The notes: a model not told the origin generated them from the sequence alone. 64,000 bases of DNA from Roseobacter insulae (GCF_019375555.1 NZ_JAHXDN010000001.1:411501-475500), one strand, 5' to 3'; shown: positions 25,995 through 35,908, counted from the stretch's first letter. A program made the numbers and translations.

Positions 25995-27341
25995 ATGTCC
26001 CAATCCCCTGAAGCCCTGGCCGCCCGATTGTTGCAAGCGGCCAAAGAGGCGGGTGCAGATGCGGCGGATGCCATGACCCTGCAAGGCACATCTCTGAGCA
26101 TCGAGGTGCGGGCGGGCACGCTGGAGCAGGCGGAACGGGCGGAAGCCATTGATCTGGGCCTGCGGGTTTTTGTAGGCCAACGCAGCGCCACGGTTTCGGC
26201 CTCCGACGCGCGCGATGCCACCTTGCAGGAGATGGCCATGCGTGCGGTTGCCATGGCCCGCGAGGCACCCGAAGACGCCTTTGCCGGCATTGCTGCCGAA
26301 GAACAGCTGATCGATACAGCGGATGCCACGCATCTTGAGCTTGCGGACCCGGCCCCGGAACCATCGCCCAGCAGTCTGCAGGAGGATGCCGCGACCGCGG
26401 AAGCCGCCGCTCTTGAGAACGAGAACATCACGCAAGTGCAGTCCGCGTCGGCTGGATATTCATCGCGCGATATTCACCTGGCTGCGTCAAATGGTTTCTC
26501 AGGCGGATACCGCCGGACCAGCCGCGGTCTTTCCTGTGTCGCAATTGCAGGCACCGGCACCGGGATGGAGCGGGATTACGACGGCGACAGCCGGACGTTT
26601 CAGGCCGATTTGCGCAGCGCCGCTGAGATTGGCGCGCGGGCCGCGGAACGCGCTGTCGCACGGCTCGATGCGCGCAAACCGCCCACGGGTACGTTTCCCG
26701 TTCTCTTTGACGAACGCATATCCGCCTCGCTGATCGGCCATTTGCTGGTTGCGATCAATGGATCCTCTGTCGCGCGTGGCGCCTCGTGGTTGCGCGACGC
26801 TCTGGGGACCGCGGTTCTGCCCGCGACACTGTCACTGGTGGAAGACCCGCATCGCCCGCGGGTCTCCGGCTCACGCCCGTTCGACGCAGAGGGGTTGCCG
26901 ACGGCCCGCAGGACCATCATCGACGGCGGCGTGCTGACCGGCTGGACCCTAGATCTGGCAACCGGGCGCAAACTTGGTTTTCCATCCACGGGCAACGCCG
27001 CCCGGGGGACATCTTCGGCCCCCAGCCCATCCAGCTGGAACGTCACGCTGAGCCAAGGCAGCGCCAGCCGCGATGATCTGATCCGTGACATGGGAACGGG
27101 TCTTCTGGTCACCTCGATGATCGGCTCCACGATCAACCCCAATACCGGTGACTATTCCCGTGGCGCGGCAGGCCTCTGGGTTGAAAATGGCGAGATCACA
27201 CATGCGGTGAACGAATGCACCATCGCGGGCAACCTGCGGGACATGCTGCGCAGCGTCGTACCGGCAAATGATGCCCGCCAGCACCTCAGCCGCGTTGTCC
27301 CCTCGCTTCTGGTCCCGGGGATGACCCTTGCAGGCACCTGA
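25995..27341 (+). CDS. pmbA: TldD/PmbA family metalloprotease subunit
   Basis: A 448-residue PmbA/TldE-like protein. The N-terminal domain has the SLSIEVRAGTLEQAERAE stretch near 34-51; the C-terminal beta domain has FPVLFDERISASLIGHLL near 234-251, the DGGVLTGWTLDLATGRKLG region near 310-328, and the final MIGSTINPNTGDYSRGAAGLWVENG near 375-399. TldD and PmbA form a protease that trims modified peptides; the catalytic metal motif belongs to TldD, and none is obvious here, fitting PmbA. No tldD lies in the window. It begins a run of overlapping genes leading to lipid A synthesis. Confidence 0.87.
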   Translation: MSQSPEALAARLLQAAKEAGADAADAMTLQGTSLSIEVRAGTLEQAERAEAIDLGLRVFVGQRSATVSASDARDATLQEMAMRAVAMAREAPEDAFAGIAAEEQLIDTADATHLELADPAPEPSPSSLQEDAATAEAAALENENITQVQSASAGYSSRDIHLAASNGFSGGYRRTSRGLSCVAIAGTGTGMERDYDGDSRTFQADLRSAAEIGARAAERAVARLDARKPPTGTFPVLFDERISASLIGHLLVAINGSSVARGASWLRDALGTAVLPATLSLVEDPHRPRVSGSRPFDAEGLPTARRTIIDGGVLTGWTLDLATGRKLGFPSTGNAARGTSSAPSPSSWNVTLSQGSASRDDLIRDMGTGLLVTSMIGSTINPNTGDYSRGAAGLWVENGEITHAVNECTIAGNLRDMLRSVVPANDARQHLSRVVPSLLVPGMTLAGT

Positions 27342-28122
27342 CCTCGCGCTCATTACCGATGCGATCCGGATGGCAGGCCGGGTGGCAACCAGCTTCACCG
27401 GACCGGCGGCGCAGTCATGGGACAAGCCGGGCGGAGCAGGACCCGTGACAGAGGCCGATCTTGCGGTGAATACCATGCTGGAAAGCGTTTTGCGTTCAGC
27501 GCGGCCATCCTATGGCTGGCTGTCCGAGGAAACCGAAGACAGCGCTGCCCGGATGAGCTGCGACACCGTTTTCATTATCGACCCGATTGATGGCACCCGC
27601 AGCTTTGTCGAAGGCTCCCGCACCTGGGCGCATTCGGTTGCAATTGCCCACCACGGGCAGATCACGGCGGCAGCGGTATACCTGCCGATGCGCGACAAGC
27701 TCTACTCAGCGGCCCTGGGCGAGGGCGCGTTTCACAATGGTGAACGTATCGCAGTGTCCCGGGCACCGGAGCTGAACAGCGCGCAGATTCTGGCGACAAA
27801 GCCGGCGGTTGCCCCGGATCACTGGCCCGCCGGTCTGCCCGGTTTCACCAGATCGCACCGGCCCTCGCTGGCCTATCGGCTGGGTCTCGTGGCAGAGGCA
27901 AAATTCGATGCGATGCTGACCTTCCGGCCCACGTGGGAATGGGATATCGCCGCCGGTGCGCTGATCGTGACCGAAGCGGGCGGTCTGTGCACGGACAAAA
28001 CCGGGGCACCGCTGCGGTTCAACAATGCGAACCCGACGCTCAACGGGGTTATCGCATCGGGATCGCTCCTGCATGAACAGGTCCTCGCCGCCCTTGGCCC
28101 TGTGCCACCTGCCGCGCCTTGA
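27328..28122 (+). CDS. cysQ: 3'(2'),5'-bisphosphate nucleotidase/inositol monophosphatase family (CysQ-like)
   Basis: A 264-residue Li-sensitive phosphatase. The metal sites are clear: EETED near residue 67-71, DPIDGTRSFVEG near 86-97 and WDIAAGALIVTEAGG near 209-223. CysQ removes the 3'-phosphate of PAP made in sulfur assimilation; inositol phosphate use is an alternative. The likely start is TTG at 27328, overlapping pmbA by 14 bases with GGGGAT upstream; a later ATG (residue 15) is possible but would cut the first helix. Position next to pmbA and lipid A genes is the usual alphaproteobacterial order. Confidence 0.85.
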   Translation: MQAPDLALITDAIRMAGRVATSFTGPAAQSWDKPGGAGPVTEADLAVNTMLESVLRSARPSYGWLSEETEDSAARMSCDTVFIIDPIDGTRSFVEGSRTWAHSVAIAHHGQITAAAVYLPMRDKLYSAALGEGAFHNGERIAVSRAPELNSAQILATKPAVAPDHWPAGLPGFTRSHRPSLAYRLGLVAEAKFDAMLTFRPTWEWDIAAGALIVTEAGGLCTDKTGAPLRFNNANPTLNGVIASGSLLHEQVLAALGPVPPAAP

Positions 28123-28180
28123 CCCCGGCGCGCATATACGCGACTTTCCGCCAGCATTCCCGGAACAAAGGACATCTCCC

Positions 28181-28423
28181 ATGACGCAACGGCTGCATCT
28201 CGTTTTCGGTGGCGAGCTTGTCGATCCCACCAAGAACACTTTCAAGAACGTGGACGAGATTCACATCGTCGGAATTTTTCCCGATTATGCGACCGCCTAC
28301 AATGCGTGGAAGTCAGAAGCTCAGAGAACCGTCGACAACGCCCATATGCGCTATTTCATAGCGCATCTGCACCGCTTGCGTGACGAGGAAGCCGCGGCCT
28401 CGCCGACCGAAGAGCTGGAGTGA
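28181..28423 (+). CDS. DUF4170 domain protein
   Basis: An 80-residue cytosolic protein. It reads LHLVFGGELVDPTKNTFKNVDEIHIVGIFPDYATAYNAWKSEAQRTVDNA, the DUF4170 pattern. Its function is unknown, but it is nearly always found between a CysQ-type gene and waaA in alphaproteobacteria, pointing to lipid A or LPS precursor handling. The ATG has AAAGGA about nine bases ahead. Six bases separate it from waaA. Confidence 0.9.
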   Translation: MTQRLHLVFGGELVDPTKNTFKNVDEIHIVGIFPDYATAYNAWKSEAQRTVDNAHMRYFIAHLHRLRDEEAAASPTEELE

Positions 28424-28429
28424 TCTCTC

Positions 28430-29677
28430 ATGGGCCGCTCGTTCGGACTGGCGGCCTACCGTGCGCTGTCCCGCAGGTCGTCCAGTAAAGCATTCGTCCC
28501 CGCCGGCACGCGGCCCAAGGGCGATCTGGCGTGGATTCACGCGGCGGAACCGGACAATCTTCTGGCAATCGAAGACCTGGCACAACGCCTGTGCGCGGCG
28601 CGCTACGATCTGCACGTTCTGATCACCTTGCCGGACCGCGCCAGCCTTGAGAGGGCGACCAGAACCGGAAGTGACTGCAAACACATTTTCTTCGAAGAGG
28701 TCCCCTCCGAGCATCCGGCCGCTGTCGGTGCTTTCCTCGCCCATTGGGCGCCGGATGTCTGCATCTGGACATGGGGCAGGCTGCGCCCAAATCTCGTACA
28801 TGAGGCCACTGAAGCCGACGTTCCCATCGCACTTATCGACGCGGACACCGGCGGTTTTGACGGGCGTCGCGACCGGTGGCTGCCGGATCTCTCCCGCGAT
28901 CTTCTGTCCGGTTTCGAGGCGCTCATGGTCCGGACGGGTGCAGCGCTCCAGCGTCTTGAAACGCTGGGTTTGCGGCCAGACCAGATTGAACTGACGCCCC
29001 CATTGCAGGCCGGGGGACAGGTTTTGCCCTGCGAAGACGCCGATTTGACGGAGATGACACAGGCCCTGGCCGGGCGCCCTGTCTGGTTCGCCGCACGGGT
29101 GCAGCCTGATGAGGAGCGGGCGGTTCTATCGGCACACCGGCATGCATTGCGTTTTTCCCATCGCCTGCTGCTGATCCTGCATCCGGCCCGGACCACCGGG
29201 ATCGCGAAACTGGCGCAGCACGCCAGCACCGATGGCTTCCGCGTCGGTATTCGAGGCACAGACGGTGACCCGACCGAAGCCATGCAGATTCTTCTGGTCG
29301 ATGATGACGAAGACCTTGGATTGTTTTATCGGCTTGCACCCGTTTCCTTTCTCGGCAGCTCGCTGACATCCGGGCACGGCGGGTGCAATCCGTTCGAGGC
29401 AGCCGCCCTCGGATCGGCTGTTTTATATGGGCCCAACGTGCGCAAGTACCTGCCGTTTTACACACGGCTCGCCAATGCAGGTGCCGCACGCATCGTCAAC
29501 GACGCGCAGACCCTGGGAACGGCCGTTACCCGGCTCATTGCACCCGATCAGGCGGCTGCGATGGCCCATGCGGGCTGGGACGTGATCAGCCACGGCGCGG
29601 CGCTCACCGACCGTGTCATCGACCTTGTGAACACGGCCCTCGACGGTCCGGTGGAGCGCACAGATGCGCACACCTGA
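28430..29677 (+). CDS. waaA: 3-deoxy-D-manno-octulosonic acid (Kdo) transferase
   Basis: A 415-residue glycosyltransferase of the KdtA fold that adds Kdo to lipid A precursor at the inner membrane. The N-terminal half has the catalytic-type Glu in [16 protein letters not shown] near residue 38 and [19 protein letters not shown] near 104-122. The C-terminal half has [22 protein letters not shown] near 243-253, and [31 protein letters not shown] near 304-334, the sugar-nucleotide site. The N-terminal membrane anchor of enteric WaaA is missing, and the sequence is divergent from them. It overlaps lpxK by 14 bases. Confidence 0.87.
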   Translation: MGRSFGLAAYRALSRRSSSKAFVPAGTRPKGDLAWIHAAEPDNLLAIEDLAQRLCAARYDLHVLITLPDRASLERATRTGSDCKHIFFEEVPSEHPAAVGAFLAHWAPDVCIWTWGRLRPNLVHEATEADVPIALIDADTGGFDGRRDRWLPDLSRDLLSGFEALMVRTGAALQRLETLGLRPDQIELTPPLQAGGQVLPCEDADLTEMTQALAGRPVWFAARVQPDEERAVLSAHRHALRFSHRLLLILHPARTTGIAKLAQHASTDGFRVGIRGTDGDPTEAMQILLVDDDEDLGLFYRLAPVSFLGSSLTSGHGGCNPFEAAALGSAVLYGPNVRKYLPFYTRLANAGAARIVNDAQTLGTAVTRLIAPDQAAAMAHAGWDVISHGAALTDRVIDLVNTALDGPVERTDAHT

Positions 29678-30659
29678 CTTCTGGTTTTCGCCTGCGGACC
29701 AGCCGGCCCTGCTGGCGCGCCTTCTCAGCCCCCTGGGCTGGGTTTACGCATGGGCGACCGCGCGACGGCTGGCACGGGGCGTTCCCCGGAAACTGGACAT
29801 TCCCGTTGTCTGTGTCGGCAACATCAATGCAGGGGGAACCGGGAAAACGCCGACGGTGATCGCGGTCGTTGAGCATCTAACCGCCCGCCACCACAGGCCG
29901 CATGTCGTGACACGCGGGTATGGCGGCCGGCTCAGGGGACCAATCCGCGTCGATCCCGCCCGGCACACGGCAACTGACGTGGGCGATGAACCCTTGCTGC
30001 TGGCTGCATTCGCAGAAGTGTGGGTAGCCGAAGACCGCGCGGAAGGCGGCAAAGCCGCTCAGGCTGCAGGCGCGAGCGTGGTGGTGCTGGATGACGGCTT
30101 TCAGAACCCCGCCCTGCATCAGGACATCAGTATTGTCGTGGTTGATGCCCAGCGCGGGTTTGGCAACGGACGCTGCCTGCCCGCCGGTCCGTTGCGCGAA
30201 CCCGTGGCGGTGGGTCTTGAACGCGCGGATGTCCTTCTGTCCATTGGCGATCCCGCCGCGCAACAGCATTTCAGGCCACAGGGTCTGCCCGCCGGGCTGG
30301 CGCATATGCGCGGCGAACTGGCACCGCTGCAAACCGGAATGGTATGGGAAAACGAAACCGTTATCGCCTTCGCCGGCATTGGCCATCCCGAGAAATTTTT
30401 TGATACGCTGCGCGGGTTGGGCGCCAATCTTGTGCATGCCGAACCGCTCGACGATCACCAACCCCTGACCCCGGCGCTCATGACCCGGTTGGAGACCGAC
30501 GCGAAAGCACGCGGCGCACAGCTTGTCACGACCGAAAAGGATGCCGTGCGATTGCCCGCGGCGTTCCGCACCCGGGTGATCACCCTGCCCGTGCGCCTGA
30601 GCTTCGAGGCGGGCGCAAACCCGCTGGATGATCTGCTCGACAATTTGGCAGCACCGTAG
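29664..30659 (+). CDS. lpxK: Tetraacyldisaccharide 4'-kinase
   Basis: A 331-residue kinase adding the 4'-phosphate to lipid A. The P-loop is [15 protein letters not shown] near residues 49-63. [19 protein letters not shown] near 142-160 carries the second Asp. RGYGGRLRG near 85 and the [11 protein letters not shown] stretch near 171 are family marks. The N-terminal ~25 residues form the amphipathic/membrane part (PDFWFSP...SPLGWVYAW). It is the last gene of the lipid A run and ends 3 bases before the convergent CoA-transferase gene. Confidence 0.93.
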   Translation: MRTPDFWFSPADQPALLARLLSPLGWVYAWATARRLARGVPRKLDIPVVCVGNINAGGTGKTPTVIAVVEHLTARHHRPHVVTRGYGGRLRGPIRVDPARHTATDVGDEPLLLAAFAEVWVAEDRAEGGKAAQAAGASVVVLDDGFQNPALHQDISIVVVDAQRGFGNGRCLPAGPLREPVAVGLERADVLLSIGDPAAQQHFRPQGLPAGLAHMRGELAPLQTGMVWENETVIAFAGIGHPEKFFDTLRGLGANLVHAEPLDDHQPLTPALMTRLETDAKARGAQLVTTEKDAVRLPAAFRTRVITLPVRLSFEAGANPLDDLLDNLAAP

Positions 30660-30662
30660 CGG

Positions 30663-31784
30663 TCAGTCTTGTGGGTTGTTCTCGCCCAGCTTCGGCGCCG
30701 GTTTCTGCAAGTCCAGCTCCGCCTCGGAAAAGCTGAACGGCGACCGCACACCCGGCACCCCCTCGGTATCGAGCTGCATGCCCCGCGAACGCACCTGCGG
30801 ATCTGCCATCACGTCGGCCATATCGTTGATGGGGCCTGCGGGAACGCCCTCCGCCTCACATGCCGCCAGCAGATCCGCTCGGGTGCGCTGGCAGGTTGCG
30901 GCAGTCAGCCGAGAGATCATCTCCTCCCGGTTGGCCAGACGGTTGGAATTCTTCAAGAACGCTGGCGCGGTCGCCATCTCGTCAAGACCCAGAAGCCTGC
31001 ATAACCGCTGGTACTGGCTATCGTTTCCGGTTGCGATGATGACATGACCATCGGCGCAGTCGAAAACCTGATACGGCGCGAGGTTCACATGCGCATTGCC
31101 CATACGTTTCGGCGGTACGCCGGTCGTGAGGTAATTCAGTGCCTGATTGGACGTAACCGCGACCGCCACATCCATCAGGGACATGTCGATATGCTGGCCA
31201 CGGCCCGTCTGATGACGTTGGTGCACAGCCGCCAGAATCGCCGTCGACGCGTAGATGCCGGTCAGAATATCGGTGATCGCGATACCGTATTTCTGCGGTT
31301 GCCCCTCGGGTTCACCGGTCAGCGACATAAGCCCCGACATGCCCTGGATGATAAAGTCATACCCCGCCCGCGACGCGTAAGGACCGGTGTGCCCAAATCC
31401 GGTAATCGAGCAATAGATCAGACCTGGAAACTCTTTCGACAGGCTCTCATAATCCAGCCCGTATTTCGCCAGCCCGCCGGTTTTGAAGTTCTCGATCAGG
31501 ATATCTGCGTCGGCCAGCAGGGATTTGACCCGCTGCTGCCCTTCCGCCGTTCTGAAATCCGCGGTCACCGATTTCTTCCCGCGGTTGGCGGAATGGAAAT
31601 AGGCGGCGGAAACATCCTCGCCCCGGGTCACGAAGGGTGGGCCCCATTGACGGGTGTCGTCCCCGGCCGGGCTTTCGACCTTGGTCACGTCGCACCCGAG
31701 GTCGGAGAGCGTCTGGCCAGCCCAGGGACCGGCCAGCACGCGCGCCAGTTCAACGACCTTCAGGCCGGCCAGAGGTGCAGCCAT
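30663..31784 (-). CDS. Family III CoA-transferase (CaiB/BaiF type)
   Basis: A 373-residue class III CoA-transferase. Marks are LKVVELARVLAGPWAGQTLSDLGCDVTKVE near residues 8-37, SVTADFRTAEG near 71-81, the catalytic Asp in GQHIDMSLMDVAVAV near 192-206 and the final segment GVPGVRSPFSFSEAELD near 342. It moves CoA between carboxylic acids; the acid pair is not evident. The ATG at 31784 shares one base with the stop of the dsbA-like gene, so they may be cotranscribed although they are unrelated in role. Confidence 0.9.
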   Translation of the reverse strand: MAAPLAGLKVVELARVLAGPWAGQTLSDLGCDVTKVESPAGDDTRQWGPPFVTRGEDVSAAYFHSANRGKKSVTADFRTAEGQQRVKSLLADADILIENFKTGGLAKYGLDYESLSKEFPGLIYCSITGFGHTGPYASRAGYDFIIQGMSGLMSLTGEPEGQPQKYGIAITDILTGIYASTAILAAVHQRHQTGRGQHIDMSLMDVAVAVTSNQALNYLTTGVPPKRMGNAHVNLAPYQVFDCADGHVIIATGNDSQYQRLCRLLGLDEMATAPAFLKNSNRLANREEMISRLTAATCQRTRADLLAACEAEGVPAGPINDMADVMADPQVRSRGMQLDTEGVPGVRSPFSFSEAELDLQKPAPKLGENNPQD

Positions 31785-32452
31785 TACTCGGCCGCTGCGT
31801 CGATCAGCGCCGCCATTTCAGAATACGCCATGTTCGAGTATTTTTTGCCGTTGATCACAAAGCTGGGCGTGCTGTCGATACCGTCGGCCTCGGCATTTTC
31901 CTGGTACCATGCCACGAGGGTGCGGGCATTGTCACCGTCCTGCAGGCAAGCTTCCATCGTGTCGCCATCCAGCCCGGCCAAACGACCGATTTTGCGCAGT
32001 TCCTCCACGATGGCGGTCGGTTCACCGGCACGGGCCCAGTCAGACTGGCCGGCATAGATGAGATCCGTCATGCCAAAGAATTTTTCGGGCGTGCCGGCAC
32101 AACGCGCGATCATCGACGCCCACAGGCCGTAACGGTCGAAATAGACCTCGCGGTAGACAAAGTTGATCTTGCCAGTGTCGATGTAGTCCGTCTTCAACTG
32201 CTTGTAGGCTCCGGCGTGGAAGGCCGCGCAATGCGGGCAGGTGTAAGACGCGTATTCGATCACGGTGACGGGCGCGTCGGGATTGCCCAGCGACATCTCA
32301 ACAACTGTGGAGGTATCGATCTCCGCTGCTTCCTGCGCGTTTGCGGCTCCCAGGGGATCGGCGGGTGTTACCGAAGGGCTTGGCGACGTTACGAAATACG
32401 CCCCGATACCAAGCACAGCCACGGCTGCAGAGATCATCATCATACGAGACAT
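31784..32452 (-). CDS. DsbA-family thiol:disulfide protein
   Basis: A 222-residue exported thioredoxin-fold protein. Residues 1-22 form a signal anchor (MMMISAAVAVLGIGAYFV). The active site is CPHC in YASYTCPHCAAFHAGAY near residue 74; the cis-Pro is in IDSTPSFVINGKKY near 192. The thioredoxin fold is interrupted by a helical insert as in DsbA/DsbG. It probably makes or fixes disulfides in periplasmic proteins. It lies 13 bases after dciA and runs into the CoA-transferase gene. Confidence 0.9.
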   Translation of the reverse strand: MSRMMMISAAVAVLGIGAYFVTSPSPSVTPADPLGAANAQEAAEIDTSTVVEMSLGNPDAPVTVIEYASYTCPHCAAFHAGAYKQLKTDYIDTGKINFVYREVYFDRYGLWASMIARCAGTPEKFFGMTDLIYAGQSDWARAGEPTAIVEELRKIGRLAGLDGDTMEACLQDGDNARTLVAWYQENAEADGIDSTPSFVINGKKYSNMAYSEMAALIDAAAE

Positions 32453-32465
32453 CGCAGAATCCTTT

Positions 32466-32975
32466 TCAACGGTTTGTTTTGTTTAGAATGTTTTCACCCA
32501 GCCGCGCCAATGCGTCACGAAGTCCCGCATCATCCACCGGGCTGGCAGTTTCGGCGGCCTTTTTGCGCAACGCCGGGTCAACGGAGGCCGGTTTACCGGC
32601 GCGTGGTGCAGCCTCGAAAGCCACCTGGCCCTCGGCAAACCCGGTGGCCGCCGTCTGCGTCACGCGGATGCGTGCAATAGCATTGTAGCCGTAGACCGAG
32701 TTGACCTTCGCGCGCATCTGTTCCTTTTGCATATCGAGCATGGGCGCGTTCGATCCGGTGGTCAGCAAGGTCAGCGTGGCCCCCATACCGCCGCGCCCAT
32801 ACCCGACCTCAACCGGGCGCGATATCGCCGCGATCTCTTCGCCGACGATCTCGGCCCATTGCGTCAACAGACGGCTTTGGGCAAATCCCCGGTTCTCCGA
32901 TGCCGCACGAATCCGACCCGTCAGCAGGCTGGCCGTGCGGGTGAAGCCTTTTGTACTGGCACGTCGGGGCGGCAT
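32466..32975 (-). CDS. dciA: DciA family replicative helicase loader (DUF721)
   Basis: A 169-residue protein. The N-terminal DUF721/DciA domain (about 10-110) contains LTGRIRAASENRGFAQSRLLTQWAEIVGEEIAAISRPVEV and LTLLTTGSNAPMLDMQKEQMRAKVNSVYGYNAIARIRVTQT. DciA loads the DnaB helicase in most bacteria that lack DnaC/DnaI. The C-terminal tail is low-complexity and then a short helix LRDALARLGENIL. The start at 32975 has AGGAAG upstream. It is divergent from mutY, with an 85-base gap holding both promoters. Confidence 0.85.
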   Translation of the reverse strand: MPPRRASTKGFTRTASLLTGRIRAASENRGFAQSRLLTQWAEIVGEEIAAISRPVEVGYGRGGMGATLTLLTTGSNAPMLDMQKEQMRAKVNSVYGYNAIARIRVTQTAATGFAEGQVAFEAAPRAGKPASVDPALRKKAAETASPVDDAGLRDALARLGENILNKTNR

Positions 32976-33060
32976 CGCTATCTTCCTAGAAACACACTTG
33001 CGTGAACATAGCGTCTCTGCGCGCCAGCAACCAGACCAAGCAGCCGGATGATCATAAACA

Positions 33061-34137
33061 TTGCGTGACATTTGCCCCGACCCCCTCACCCTGAGCGATA
33101 GCTTGCTGGACTGGTACGATACCCACGCGCGGCGCATGCCGTGGCGCGTTCCGCCCCGGGATCGCAAATCGGGTGTCATGCCTGATCCCTATCGCGTCTG
33201 GCTGTCCGAAGTCATGTTGCAGCAAACGACAGTGGTGACCGTCAAAGACTACTTCCACCGCTTCACGGAACGCTGGCCGACGGTGGGCGATCTTGCCGCC
33301 GCAAAAGACTCCGATGTGATGGGGGAATGGGCGGGGCTTGGATACTATGCCCGGGCGCGCAATCTGTTGAAATGTGCGCGTCAGGTGGTGAGCGATCATG
33401 ACGGCAGATTTCCCGCAGATCACGCTGCATTGCTGACATTGCCGGGCATCGGACCCTATACTGCGGCCGCCATTTCATCGATCGCCTTTGATCTGCCCCA
33501 TGCGGTGCTGGACGGGAATGTCGAACGCGTGATGGCGCGGCTGCATGACATTCACACGCCATTTCCCGTTGCCAAGCCAGAGCTGATGGCAAAAGCGGCG
33601 GCATTGACGCCGCAATCGCGCCCCGGCGACTATGCGCAGGCCGTTATGGATCTGGGCGCCACCATCTGCACCCCGCGCTCACCGGCCTGCGGCATATGCC
33701 CGTGGTCAGCACACTGCCGGTCCCGGAAGCTTGGCACCGCGGATGAGCTTCCCAAGAAGATGCCCAAGAAGACCAAACCCATGCGTCATGGCGTCGTCTA
33801 CGTCGGGCGGCGGGCAGATGGCGCATGGCTGCTGGAAACGCGGCCCGACAAGGGATTGCTGGGCGGCATGCTGGGCTGGCCCGGCTCCGCATGGGTCGAC
33901 AAAAGCACCGCCCTGCCAGATGTCCCGACCCCGGCAGCTGCTGCGTGGCGACAGCTGCCGGGGGAAGTGCGGCATACTTTCACGCACTTCCATCTGCACC
34001 TTTGCATCTGCGTGGCCGACCTGCCGCTCGACATCACGCCGGATATAGGCGGATTTGTCGCGCGGGACGTTTTCCGCCCCTCGGACCTGCCCACGGTCAT
34101 GCGCAAGGCCTTCGATCTGGCCCGGACAGCGTTCTGA
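33061..34137 (+). CDS. mutY: A/G-specific adenine glycosylase
   Basis: A 358-residue enzyme removing adenine paired with 8-oxoguanine. Catalytic Glu is in WLSEVMLQQTTV near residue 49, the helix-hairpin-helix and Asp in LTLPGIGPYTAAAISSIAFDLPHAVLDGNVERVMAR near 125-160, and the Fe4S4 cluster in CTPRSPACGICPWSAHC near 203-219. The C-terminal part is the NUDIX-like 8-oxoG reader (GVVYVGRRADGAWLLETRPDKGLLGGMLGWPG). The start is unsure: TTG at 33061 is the earliest in-frame candidate that keeps the first helix; no good ATG or ribosome site is visible. Confidence 0.92.
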   Translation: MRDICPDPLTLSDSLLDWYDTHARRMPWRVPPRDRKSGVMPDPYRVWLSEVMLQQTTVVTVKDYFHRFTERWPTVGDLAAAKDSDVMGEWAGLGYYARARNLLKCARQVVSDHDGRFPADHAALLTLPGIGPYTAAAISSIAFDLPHAVLDGNVERVMARLHDIHTPFPVAKPELMAKAAALTPQSRPGDYAQAVMDLGATICTPRSPACGICPWSAHCRSRKLGTADELPKKMPKKTKPMRHGVVYVGRRADGAWLLETRPDKGLLGGMLGWPGSAWVDKSTALPDVPTPAAAAWRQLPGEVRHTFTHFHLHLCICVADLPLDITPDIGGFVARDVFRPSDLPTVMRKAFDLARTAF

Positions 34138-34208
34138 GCGTCGCGTCACGCTTGGATGATGCGGTAAAGATGGTCTAGATTGGCCCAACTTGATTTGCGG
34201 GACACGCG

Positions 34209-35360
34209 ATGTATCAAAACCTGAGAACCATTCCCCTCTCCGAACTGGTCAGACCGTCACGGGCCGCGCCGTTCTGGATGTCCCTCCTGCTGGTTCCGTT
34301 TGCATGGATCGGGGCGATTTACGGTGGCTGGACGGTTTTTCTGCTGCCCGTGGTGAGCTGGTATCTCTTCTCCGCCCTCGATGCGGTTTTCGGTCGTGAC
34401 GGCACAAATGCATATCCCGATGCGCCTGAGGAGGGGCTGTACTGGTACCGCGCCATCACGGTGATCTGGGCGCCCTTGCAGTTCTGCCTGCTGTTCAGCC
34501 TGATCTGGTATGTGCCACAGGCCGACCACCTGAACAGCCTGGAACGTATCGTCCTGTTTTTCGGCGTAGGCGTGATCACCGGCACTGTCGGGATCAATTA
34601 CAGCCATGAGCTCATGCATCAGAAAAACAGGATGGAACGCTGGATGGCCGACCTGCTGCTGGCAATGGTCCACTATTCTCATTTCCGGTCCGAGCATTTG
34701 CTGGTGCACCACCGTTACGTGGGCACTCCGCGCGATGCGGTAACTGCACGCTACAACGAAGGTTTCCACCGGTTTTATCCCCGCGTTCTGAAGCAATCGC
34801 TGCAATCGGCATTTGCCGCGGAAAAACAGATGCTGGCCCGGCGCAACCTCCCGTGGCACGACTTCAGCAATCCGTTTTTCAAATACTGGGGGTTGCAGCT
34901 GCTGATGCTGATTCTTGCGTTTTCTCTGGGCGGGTGGTCCGGCTTGGGCCTTTTCCTCGTGCAGGCGGGAACGGCAGTCTGGCAACTGGAACTGGTCAAC
35001 TACATTGAACATTATGGCCTGACGCGCAAACACCTCGGCGGCGGGAAATATGAACACGTCAAACCCCAGCATTCGTGGAACGCCGACCACCGCGTGTCGA
35101 ACTGGTTGCTGATCAACCTGCAACGGCACTCTGACCACCATTACAAGCCGGACCGGCGCTACCCGGTGCTGCAGACCTACGCGGATGCCGAAGCTCCGCA
35201 GCTGCCCTATGGATACCCGGTCATGACAATGGTCGCGATGGTGCCGCCGTTGTGGCGCCGCGTGATGAATCCGCGTGTGCGCCGATGGCGGGAAATGTAC
35301 TATCCGGAAATCACGGACTGGAACGCCTATACCAAGGCGACAAATCCGTCACCAGCCTGA
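34209..35360 (+). CDS. alkB: Membrane alkane 1-monooxygenase (AlkB type)
   Basis: A 383-residue integral membrane di-iron hydroxylase. All histidine boxes are present: HELMHQK near residue 138, EHLLVHHRYVG near 159, and LQRHSDHHYKPDRRYPVL near 310. The AlkB signature NYIEHYGLTRK near 262 is intact. Hydrophobic segments near 22-55, 82-102, 117-132 and 228-255 fit the six-helix topology. AlkB puts a terminal hydroxyl on medium-chain n-alkanes, using rubredoxin electrons; no rubredoxin or rubredoxin reductase gene is in the window. Other fatty or terpenoid substrates are possible. It is monocistronic, 71 bases after mutY. Confidence 0.92.
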   Translation: MYQNLRTIPLSELVRPSRAAPFWMSLLLVPFAWIGAIYGGWTVFLLPVVSWYLFSALDAVFGRDGTNAYPDAPEEGLYWYRAITVIWAPLQFCLLFSLIWYVPQADHLNSLERIVLFFGVGVITGTVGINYSHELMHQKNRMERWMADLLLAMVHYSHFRSEHLLVHHRYVGTPRDAVTARYNEGFHRFYPRVLKQSLQSAFAAEKQMLARRNLPWHDFSNPFFKYWGLQLLMLILAFSLGGWSGLGLFLVQAGTAVWQLELVNYIEHYGLTRKHLGGGKYEHVKPQHSWNADHRVSNWLLINLQRHSDHHYKPDRRYPVLQTYADAEAPQLPYGYPVMTMVAMVPPLWRRVMNPRVRRWREMYYPEITDWNAYTKATNPSPA

Positions 35361-35430
35361 TGGCGGATACACTATCTTAAGGCTTGTGTGCGACACCATC
35401 CGCTTAGGTGGATCGACGTGAGAGCCAAAA

Positions 35431-35856
35431 ATGCAGCAACTGAATGAAGCGATACGCCAAAGTGCGCCAACACGGACATGCCTGATTGTCGAGGATAGCA
35501 GCTTTGATCAGGAACGGATCAAACGCATTCTGGACAAGAGCTTCAAAGGGGTTTTTGTCGCCGTTGCGGCAACCATCGAGGACGCCCGGCAGCATATGTC
35601 GCGGTATCAGACCAGTTTCATTCTGCTGGACAATAATCTGCCTGATGGAACAGGCGCGAATTTCGCAATTGAACTCGCGCAAAACCCGGATTTCGCCAGA
35701 ATTCCCATTGTGATCGTAAGCGATTGGCCAACCCCCTTCATGTTCGACAAGGCACAGTCTGCCGGGGTCATCCATGTGGTCAGCAAATCCGATTTCGGGG
35801 CACGTTACATCCACGCGGCGATGAACCACAGGGTTCAGCCGAAGCGGATGAACTGA
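35431..35856 (+). CDS. Single-domain response regulator
   Basis: A 141-residue stand-alone receiver domain. Acidic residues are in LIVEDSSFDQERI near residue 21, the phosphoacceptor Asp in FILLDNNLPDGTG near 69, Ser in IVIVSDWPTP near 96 and Lys in VVSKSD near 119. There is no output domain. Such proteins relay phosphate or bind partners, as in CheY-like or Rhodobacterales phosphorelays. No kinase lies nearby. It is convergent with ccrM, whose terminator sits between. Confidence 0.87.
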   Translation: MQQLNEAIRQSAPTRTCLIVEDSSFDQERIKRILDKSFKGVFVAVAATIEDARQHMSRYQTSFILLDNNLPDGTGANFAIELAQNPDFARIPIVIVSDWPTPFMFDKAQSAGVIHVVSKSDFGARYIHAAMNHRVQPKRMN

Positions 35857-35908
35857 ACACCCGTCACGCGACCGACACAGCGACGTCAAGAGCCTTCCGG
35901 CCATCCAC

